Shown one piece after another: positions 56,038-64,000 of a stretch of 64,000 bases of DNA. Under the pieces are notes generated by a model. The model made no database searches and was not told the origin of the DNA. It saw only the letters and a program-made list of their open reading frames with translations. This DNA comes from Channallabes apus (taxonomy: Eukaryota > Chordata > Actinopteri > Siluriformes > Clariidae). The stretch spans positions 7,909,579 to 7,973,578 of the forward strand of contig CM060115.1 in the NCBI GenBank assembly GCA_030522415.1, given 5' to 3'. Positions within the stretch are counted from its first letter, which is position 1; each line of letters opens with the position of its first letter. A program made the position numbers and the translations under genes.

Positions 56038-56286
56038 ATGGAGGGGGACAGACGAAGTGATGCCAGTATGCACCTTCTTAAAATCCTTGTCGTCAGTGCT
56101 GTTGAAGGGGATGAACCGGTTGGTGTATCCATAATCCTTGAAGGAGAGGAAATTTTGCAAGAATGTGGCAATAGCCCCGAGCACTGCGCTACACATTTGA
56201 GCTATTTTCAGAAAGTTCTTCTAGAACTTAATGGGATTAAGCTATCACCAAAAGTGCAAGCTTTAAAGATGAAGTTATCATCTTAA
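56038..56286 (+). pseudogene. Candidate terminal exon resembling C-termini of uncharacterised fish proteins
   Basis: 82 open codons: MEGDRRSDASMHLLKILVVSAVEGDEPVGVSIILEGEEILQECGN...YFQKVLLELNGIKLSPKVQALKMKLSS. The EPVGVSIILEGE...QKVLLELNG..LSPKVQALK pattern resembles, from memory, the C-termini of multi-copy SAM-domain-like fish proteins, which have extra residues between these two blocks. If so, this copy has an internal deletion. No acceptor AG directly precedes it (ttcttgtaaatttt), so it may be broken. Confidence 0.4.
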
Positions 56287-56969
56287 AACATTTGATTTGG
56301 CTTGACTACAAGTCTTTACATGTTGTTTACATGTTCAGCTTTAAATGTTTTAATGCATTAAGGGTTCAATGGCATACTTTTAAGTGCACTAGTCCAGAGT
56401 GCTAATTTGAATGTTGCAACGTTTAATGTATTTTCTGCTGTATTTTATTTATTTATTTATTTATTTATTATTTTACACAATTTTGTTTAAAACAAGTATT
56501 TCAGGCCCTGGTGCCGTGCAGTTGTTTCAATGGATGCAAAATTTAGCCGAATGCACTTTTATTAAAAAGACAACCTGTATCTAGACTGTGAATGTCACAA
56601 ATATTTGGTAATGTTGGTGAATAAACTGTTTAATTATATTTTAGTTGTGTGATTTATGAAAGATTTAGATGAAATAATTATTTACGTTTCTTTCCAAAAC
56701 ATAAATTAGCAATGTTTACATTATTATAGGGATTAATATAAATTGATAAAACCAAGTAAGGGAAAATCTCACAAAACAAAATGATAGTAATTTCATAAAA
56801 TCAAGGTTCCTGCTGATACAACAATGAATTAACTTTACTTGATTATTTTAAATAAATCTAATTTGTGCATTAAATATAATTATGTAACTTTTACTTGATT
56901 TCTTTTATTGTTAATTTAATTGTTAAGTAGATTTTACCTGACAATTACGGGTGAGTTTTACTTACAGTA

Positions 56970-57884
56970 GGCTGAATCCCAATTCTATTTTCTTCCCCTT
57001 CCCCTACCCCTCGCCCCTTCCCCTTGTCCCTTGAAACGAAATGGAAAGGGGAAGGGTTTAAATTTTTCCCCTAAGAATTGGGACACCACTACAACACTGT
57101 TATACGTCATCATACGTTGTCGCTAGTTCCTAATGTTACGTCAGAGGACATGCGCCGATGTTTATCACACATTCCAATAAGAGAGAGATTACTCACTCCC
57201 AAAGTTTTTTTGCGCCGTATTTCGATTTTTAAAAAAGTTGCTAATTTTCACCACGAAAACGGATGAGCCTTCGGGTTTCCTCAGCCGTCCTTATACAGAA
57301 TATAAATTACAAAACTGTGGTCACGTTGCAATAAGTAAGAATAGTGTAAGCACCGTTCGTTTACATGTACACATATGGGTACACACGTAAGCAAAACAAA
57401 CAATGCGTTATCAAATGCTCGGCAAACTGCCGTGCTACTGAACTTTCATATTTGTTTGTAGCATGCAGTAAAGTGTATGTGACATAAAAATATATTTTTG
57501 TAATATCGTGCAATCTGTGCTATCCGCTAGCAAACTTTAGCAATTTTTGTTTTGCAAACGTTACTTTACAGAACATCATCATAAACACAAACACAAGACT
57601 AAAGGTAATATATATATAATGAAAACGTGTCATAAAAATCTTTATTAATGGCAAAAAATTACATTTATGGGTCTGCTTGCTCGAGTGAGCAGCCGTTGAA
57701 AATTTCATTTAGCCCTTCGTTTGAAGTGAGGTCCCGAAAAATCTTCGTTTGGAGGGCTATCTGGCCCTTCCCCTTACCCCTCCAACCAAAAGAGAAATGA
57801 GACACCACTACCCCTTCATGTGAACGCGCCAAACGGAGGGGTAGGGCTATGTGTAGGGGTAAGGGGTGGAATTGGGATTCAGCC
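56970..57884. mobile_element. Inverted-repeat element (GGCTGAATCCCAATTC ends)
   Basis: Ends GGCTGAATCCCAATTC and GAATTGGGATTCAGCC (one mismatch or less), followed inward by ccccttcccc-rich and ggggtaagggg-rich complements. No clear target duplication (gta / tta). The interior has no transposase. Superfamily undetermined. Confidence 0.75.
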
Positions 57885-58018
57885 TTAATATTGGAGCAAT
57901 AAAATTTACTTAAAATCTATGTGTGCAAATTATTATGAGGATTTTATCAAGTAAATCTTACAAGTTATTTTTTTCAGTGCATGGGTGAACATGATTATTT
58001 AAGAATTTAATTAAACAC

Positions 58019-58019
<1 letters not shown>

Positions 58020-58084
<65 letters not shown>
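58020..58084. repeat. (AT)n microsatellite
   Basis: Pure AT run at the 3' tail side of the LINE. Confidence 0.95.
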
Positions 58085-58086
<2 letters not shown>

Positions 58087-59165
58087 CAAATTCAAATTTT
58101 ATTTGTCACATACACAGTCATACACAGTATAATATGCAGTGAAATGCTTACACGACCGCCAGTGACCTTAAAAAGAAAATAAAAGCTTGTACGTAAAATA
58201 AATAATCAATAAAAAGGAAATACTAAAGAAATAATTTTAACTAGTAAAATTAACTGTACAATAAGGGCATAATAAAATATAGCAAAATATAGAAATATAG
58301 GGTAGATAGAGTATATATGTATATAGAATTTAAAGTGTCAGTGGTTGTGCAAATATGCATGAAAGGTGACTAATGAAAGTGACATGTGCAGTTGTCCAGA
58401 TGTATAAATATTTAGTGCAAGTGTGTATGAATGTGTCCATGATTGTCCAGTCAGTGTTGTGAGCTTAAAAAGATGTTATTAGTCCTGTGTGAAGGTGTGA
58501 TTGAGAGACCTTATTGCCTGCGGGAAGAAGCTCCTCCTCAGCCTCTCTGTGTTGGCCTTTAGGGAGCGGAATCGCTTCCCAGACCGCAACAAAGAGAACA
58601 GTCCATTACTGGGGTGACTGAGGTCCTTCATGATCTTCCTGGCCTTGGTCCAGCACCGCTTGCTGTAGATCGAGTGCAGGTCAGGGAGCTCAGTGCGGAT
58701 GATGCGCTCAGCTGATCGCACAACCCTCTGTAGAGCTCGTCTGTCCTGCATGGTGCTGTTCCCGAACCAGGTCGTGATGTTTCCCGTCAGGATGCTCTCT
58801 ATGGTGCAGGAGTAGAAGTTCCTGAGCACCTTGGAGGGCAGTCTAAAGTCTCTCAAGCGTCTGAGGTGGTAGAGACGCTGCCGGGCTTTTTTCACCACGG
58901 TGTTGATGTGACAGGACCATGACAGGTCCTGCGTGATGTGAACACCGAGGTATCTGAAGCTGTCCACTCTCTCCACTGGGCTCCTGTTGATGACGGGGGT
59001 CTGGTAGTTCCTCTCCTGCTTTGTACTAAAGTCCACTATCAGCTCCTTTGTCTTACTGACGTTCAGGAGGAGATTGTTCCTCTGGCACCAGTTCTCCAGA
59101 TTTCCAATCTCCTCTAGGTAGTCCGACTCATCATTGTTGGTGATCAGTCCGACCACGACCACCAT
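58085..59165 (-). mobile_element. 5'-truncated LINE (CR1/L2/Rex1-type)
   Basis: Minus-strand element with the end of a reverse transcriptase ORF, a 390-bp 3' UTR and an end reading gtatgtgacaaataaaatttg. The 5' end is cut at 59165 next to a (TG)n run, typical of incomplete reverse transcription. Confidence 0.85.
58479..59165 (-). pseudogene. LINE reverse transcriptase C-terminal fragment
   Basis: 228 codons without a stop. Contains the post-palm region LENWCQRNNLLLNVSKTKELIVDF, FRYLGVHI, then the Cys-rich tail SKRCWTKARKIMKDLSHPSNGLFSLL...FFPQAIRSLN common to L2/CR1-like fish LINEs. The YxDD catalytic core and the endonuclease are absent because of truncation, so it cannot work. Confidence 0.88.
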
Positions 59166-59169
59166 ATAT

Positions 59170-59174
59170 ATATT

Positions 59175-59235
<61 letters not shown>
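59170..59235. repeat. (TG)n microsatellite
   Basis: TG dinucleotide run. Confidence 0.95.
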
Positions 59236-59369
59236 CCGGTGCAAGGGCGTCAAATCACACGTCCTATTCCATTGTCACTCATACTGCCGTAGTTTTTAGA
59301 GCCCTAAAAAAGCATTCGCTAGTTAGTAAGTACAGTAAGTAAATAAATGATAAATGAATAAATAGTTTT

Positions 59370-59375
<6 letters not shown>

Positions 59376-59434
<59 letters not shown>
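59376..59434. repeat. (TA)n microsatellite
   Basis: TA dinucleotide run. Confidence 0.95.
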
Positions 59435-59435
<1 letters not shown>

Positions 59436-59459
59436 GGAAATATGTATAATGAAAAAAAT

Positions 59460-59826
59460 ATTCATTCATTCATTCATTTTCTATACCGCTTAATCCTGTG
59501 TTCAGGGTTGCGGGGGACCGGGAGCCTATCCCAGGAGACTTCGGGCACTAGGCGGGGTACACCCTGGACAGGGTGCCAATCCATCGCAGGGCACACACAC
59601 ATACACACACTCACACACCCAATCACACACTACGGGCAATTTAGGAACGCCAATTAGCCTAACCTGCATATCTTTGGACTGTGGGAGGAAACCGGAGTAC
59701 CCGGAGGAAACCCACCAAGCACGGGGAGAACATGCAAACTCCATGCACACAGAAACAGGAATTGAGCCTGGCCGGGGAATCGAACCCAGACCCTGGAGGT
59801 GCAAGGCGACAGTGCTAACCACTACA
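59460..59826 (-). repeat. Full-length V-SINE
   Basis: Minus-strand V-SINE from the (attc)n tail to the tRNA-like head (gtgctaaccactaca). Among the least diverged copies here. Confidence 0.9.
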
Positions 59827-60249
59827 TAAAGAAAATATAATTAATATTTTTGTGTTTAATTACAAAAAAAACATTTTAATGGTTAGTGATTGTTGCAGAC
59901 ATTTACACTATTTTTGAGAACTATTAAGTTCTCCTTCAACGTGTCATAGCCGATATCTGCCCCTTTGATCTGCTGGGTATGGCGGGGCGTCGACTGCTGA
60001 TCAGTGTAAAGTAGCGTCACAAACACACACATAAACTCTCCGTGCACACACACACGATTTATAGATAAAATGCAGACATAAACACCCCACCCCCCCAGGA
60101 AAACAACAAACACAAATATATAGACTACAGTACTCGCTTTTCCAACATGCTAGCGCGCTCCGATGTGAGCCGGTTTATTCAAGTCATAATTAGAGAATAT
60201 ATATAGAGAGATTAATAACAGAGAAAGCATAATACGATGTCTATACAGT

Positions 60250-61660
60250 AAATAAAAAGAAAAGTATCAAATCCAACTACAAGTCTGATTTAATTGCTAT
60301 CATTAACCATTTATGTTATATATTTATTTATTTTATATTGTTTTATTTTATATTACATTATTTTTTATATATTATATTTACACAATGCTTGCTCTGAAGG
60401 ACTTTATCTAAAAGCCAGACTGACCAAGTTTCTAATTCACTGCTGAAGTAGTTAAATATGCTTATACTGTAGATACGTATAGGTTACATTTTAAAAGTAC
60501 AATCGCTACTGTTACACCGTTACTGTAATCCCCCTTCTCACCTTTCATTGGTGTGAAGTTATCAAACCGGTTTCGCTGATGGGGGAATTCACAGAATTGA
60601 GAGGTTTCGCCAGCAAAACAAATAGAAAAATGAACATAAGTAAATATAAAATGTTTAATTGTAACAATTAAATCAGACTTCATACTGTAGGTGGATTTGA
60701 TACTTTGAGTGTAATTCATAAATTTATTGAATATATTCAAATAAACACACCATACAACAAATATATCATCTCAAAGTTTTATTTGTGGGGTCATAAATGC
60801 AGTGTTCATTTACATTCCTGTGTGTCCACCCTGATTTTTAACCACTACTGGAAGGACTTTAAACAACCTATTTATGTATTTATTACATGCCTCTTAATGG
60901 CAGTAATTAAAAAGAAAAGTATCAAATCCAACTATTAAGTCTGATTTAATTGCTATCATTAACCATTTATGTTAAATATTATATATATTTTTTTAGACAG
61001 AGACATTCGCTCTCTTCTTCATTCATCTAAACCCCCTACAGTATTTGCCAACAGTGTACACAGTTTGATAAATTCACACCTGAATGAAAGGTGAGAAGAG
61101 ATTCCGCAGAATCTTCTGACACAATGCTTGCTCTGAAGAACTTTATCTAAAAGCCAGACTGACCAAGGTTCTAATTCACTGCTGAAGTAGTTAAATATGC
61201 TTATACTGTAGATACGTATAGGTTACATTTTAAAAGTACAATCACAAGTAAATTACAAACTGAATGCAATGTAAAATATGAATAAACCAGTATTAGACAC
61301 AGATATACGATATGGTAGTATATACAATGAAAAAGCTATTTACATATGAGTGCTCAAATGTAAAGCAAACGCAATTATTAATTTATTGTGTATATTTAAC
61401 TTCATTCAGCCATTTAAGTTATATGAAGAATTACGTTCCTAGCCCACTATTATTTTAATCTTAAATAAAGTTGGCCTAATACAATATTGTTTCCAATGCT
61501 GAAGCAAACATGATTTTGTTTTAGTCTTTCCGCTGAATACAACACGACCCACATCACCTGTGGGTGAAGACCCACAGAAACCGTTACTGTAATCCCCCTT
61601 CTCACCTTTCCTTGGTGTGAAGTTATCAAACCGGTTTCGCTGATGGGGTAATTCTGCTTC
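60250..61660. repeat. Rearranged local duplication (blocks A, B, C)
   Basis: Block A (60256-60318) recurs at 60911-60974 and inverted at 60656-60706; block B (60381-60505) recurs at 61121-61248; block C (60515-60590) recurs at 61577-61650. Order is kept but spacing differs. No coding content. Confidence 0.85.
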
Positions 61661-62149
61661 AAGCACTTTCCGATGCTGTTGCTAGGAAATTCCAACCCAC
61701 AGCCCACAACAACAAGCAAATAAGAGACATAATTAACTAACTTCTTAGAAAGAAAAGATTGAGTTTTCCTCTTTTGTAAAAAAAAATTAATTAATGAATA
61801 CTCTTACTTTTGTAAAGATTTTGATTGACTATTTGCCATATACAGTACTGCCTGCTTTATTATATATTTAATAAAACTTTATTGCAACTAAATTGTGTGT
61901 GTGTGCCTTATTGAATATTTAATAATGCTTCCGGAACATTGTTGTCCATACGTTTACAGTATGTACAGTATATTGAAAACAGTGAAGCATAAAACACAAA
62001 CCGAAAGGACAAATTAAGGAATGTATGAAACATTAACACCTTTACCGCGTTCAAATAAATACTGTAGAGTTACTTCATTATGTTTCAAGACATCCTTAAT
62101 TTAAATTTTTTCCCCTAATTATATGTCCACAATATATGTCATGTTATTC

Positions 62150-62151
62150 AC

Positions 62152-62199
<48 letters not shown>

Positions 62200-62200
62200 C
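62150..62200. repeat. (ATCT)n microsatellite
   Basis: Tetranucleotide run of about 12 units. Confidence 0.95.
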
Positions 62201-62352
62201 TCAGCACCCGCATATGATGGGGAAACATGATATCCTGAAAACCATGATATACTGTATGGATATCCATGATAAAACAGACATACATAATTGGCACATCACA
62301 TATTATAATAGCACTTTTACATTCAATAACGTATCCTGAATTGGTTCTTTTA

Positions 62353-63868
62353 CAAACCGGATTCCAAAAAAGTTGGGACACTAAACTAATTGTGAATAAA
62401 AACTGAATGCAATGATGTGGAGATGGCAAATGTCAATATTTTATTCAGAATAGAACATAGATGACAGATCAAAAGTTTAATCCGAGAAAATTTATCATTT
62501 TAAAGGAAAAATATGTTGATTCCAAATTTCACGGTGTCAACAAATCCCAAAAAAGTTGGGACAAGTAGCAATAAGAGGCTGGAAAAGGTAAATTTGAGCA
62601 TAACGAAGAGCTGGCACACCAATTAACAGTAATTAGGTTAATTGGCAACATGATTGGGTATAAAAAGAGCTTCTCAGAGTGGCAGTGTCTCTCAGAAGCC
62701 AAGATGGGTAGAGGATCACCAATTCCCAAATTGTTGCACAGAAAGATAGTGGAGCAATATCACAAAGGCGAAAAATTGTAAAGACTTTGCAGTTATAATC
62801 ATCAACTGTGCATAATATCATCCGAAGATTCAGAGAATCTGGAACATCTCTGTGTGTATAGGTCAAGGGCGTAAAACCATCCTGGATGCCCGTGATCTCC
62901 GGGCCCTTAAACGACACTGCACCACAAATAGGAATGCTACTGTAAAGGAAATCACAGAATGGGCTCAGGAATACTTCCAGAAACCATTTTCAGTGAACAC
63001 AATACACCGTGCCATCCGCCGTTGCCAGCTGAAACTCTACAGTGCAAAGAAGAAGCCATTTCTAAACAAGATCCACAAGCACAGGCGTTTTCATTGGGCC
63101 AGGGATAATTTAAAATGGAGTGTGGCAAAATGGAAGACTGTTCTGTGGTCAGACGAGTCACAATTCAAAGTTCTTGTTGGAAATGTGGGATGTCATGTCA
63201 TCCGGACCAAAGAGGACAAGGACAACCCAAGTTGTTATCAACGCTCAGTTCAGAAGCCTGCATCTTTGATGGTATGGGGTTGCATGAGTGCATGTGGCAT
63301 GGGCAGCTTGCATGTCTGGAAAGGCACCATCAATGCAGAAAAATATATTCAGGTTCTAGAACAACATATGCTCCCATCCAGACGTCATCTCTTTCAGGGA
63401 AGACCCTGCATTTTTCAACAAGATAATGCCAGACCACATTCTGCATCAATCACAACATCATGGCTGCGTAGGAGAAGGATCCGGGTACTGAAATGACCAG
63501 TCTGCAGTCCAGATCTTTCCCCTATAGAGAACATTTGGCGCATCATAAAGAGGAAGGTGCGACAAAGAAGGCCCAAGACGATTGAACAGTTGGAGGGAGC
63601 ATTCCTATTTCTAAACTTGAGAAACTGGTCTCCTCGGTCCCCAGACGTCTGTTGAGTGTTGTAAGAAGAAGGGGAGATGCCACACAGTGGTGAAAATAGC
63701 CTTGTCCCAACTTTTTTGGAATTTGTTGACACCATGACATTTTGATTCACCATATTTTTCCCTTAAAATGATAAATTTTCTCAGTTTAAACTTTTGTTCT
63801 GTGATTTATGTTCTATTCTGAATAAAATATTGACATTTGCCATCTCCACATCATTGCATTCAGTTTCC
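62353..63868 (+). mobile_element. Tc1-like transposon E, right end truncated
   Basis: Left end after TA: caaaccggattccaaaaaag; the inner direct repeat (cccaaaaaagttgggac) lies at about 62545 with its complement near 63704. The right inverted repeat matches the left from cattcagttt inward but lacks the outermost 45-50 bp, so the element is probably unable to move. Confidence 0.88.
62704..63690 (+). pseudogene. Tc1-like DD34E transposase with stop and frameshift
   Basis: Starts near ATG 62704 (MGRGSPIPKLLHRKIVEQYHKGEK), broken soon after; the main readable frame is 62852-63496 with [11 protein letters not shown] (first Asp) and [10 protein letters not shown] (second Asp). An in-frame TGA at about 63494 replaces the Trp of the usual NWP; the same frame then reads SPDLSPIENIW (Glu), after which a frameshift occurs near 63600. 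Different family from elements A-C. Confidence 0.88.
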
Positions 63869-63869
63869 A

Positions 63870-64000
63870 GGAGTCTCTTGTTAAAAATAGTGTTTTTAAA
63901 AAAACACCATCTCACTGTATTATGGAGTATGGGAAACATATTTTTCTGATCATCAGGGAAATCTGTTTCCCCCTATCCTACTGTCTGTGGAAGTATCAGG
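63870..64000. other. Unassigned window end
   Basis: Short inverted pair gtgttttt / aaaacac near 63890-63908; nothing else recognised. Confidence 0.3.

Overview
The window reads as nuclear DNA of a teleost fish. Evidence: many copies of a tRNA-derived V-SINE (DANA/Mermaid-like), several Tc1-like DD34E transposons, hAT elements with exact 8-bp target duplications, a 5'-truncated LINE of the CR1/L2/Rex1 kind, long CA/TG, TA and ATCT microsatellites, and a spliced cytosolic sulfotransferase gene. No bacterial, viral, CRISPR or classical RNA genes are seen. The exact species cannot be read from the sequence; an otophysan (catfish or cyprinid-like) is only a guess. Layout: 0-9.3 kb is mostly intergenic AT-rich DNA with SINEs and a TTAA-flanked inverted-repeat element. 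9.34-19.2 kb is a direct tandem duplication of a 4.9-kb unit whose junction falls exactly on the TA at the end of a Tc1 element; the second Tc1 copy keeps an uninterrupted 340-codon transposase, the first has two stops. 19.5 kb holds a decayed sulfotransferase exon. 20.0-23.5 kb holds three more Tc1-type elements (decayed, internally deleted, and a short one carrying a V-SINE). The only complete conventional gene is a SULT2-type sulfotransferase on the minus strand, 26.26-34.14 kb: six coding exons with clean splice sites, a 290-residue product, the PAPS loop and catalytic His. Its intron 1 is a stack of nested transposons (Tc1 end cut by a hAT element; a second hAT element cut by a solo LTR). 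Its intron 2 and the 3' end of exon 2 recur, diverged, at 51.6-54.5 kb, so the locus has been partly duplicated at least twice. 35.5-36.9 kb is a hAT-like element. 37.3-40.1 kb is the most unusual object: an LTR-flanked element (351-bp LTRs, 5-bp target duplication ATTGT) with no visible reverse transcriptase or integrase, whose interior is a single minus-strand reading frame made largely of five tandem peptide arrays; a related solo LTR lies in sulfotransferase intron 1. 40.3-45.0 kb is a cluster of decayed hAT transposase pieces, one split by a 1.87-kb insert that carries about 168-bp tandem repeats. 46.7-48.7 kb holds a decayed Ty3/gypsy pol remnant, a tRNA-derived SINE and a solo end of a TA-flanked element. 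50.3 kb has a Harbinger Myb-like fragment. 54.5-56.3 kb holds candidate exons of an unidentified, probably broken gene. 57-64 kb holds an inverted-repeat element, a LINE, SINEs, a rearranged local repeat and a damaged Tc1-like element. The genes do not form a pathway; the window is a sulfotransferase locus being reshaped by transposons.
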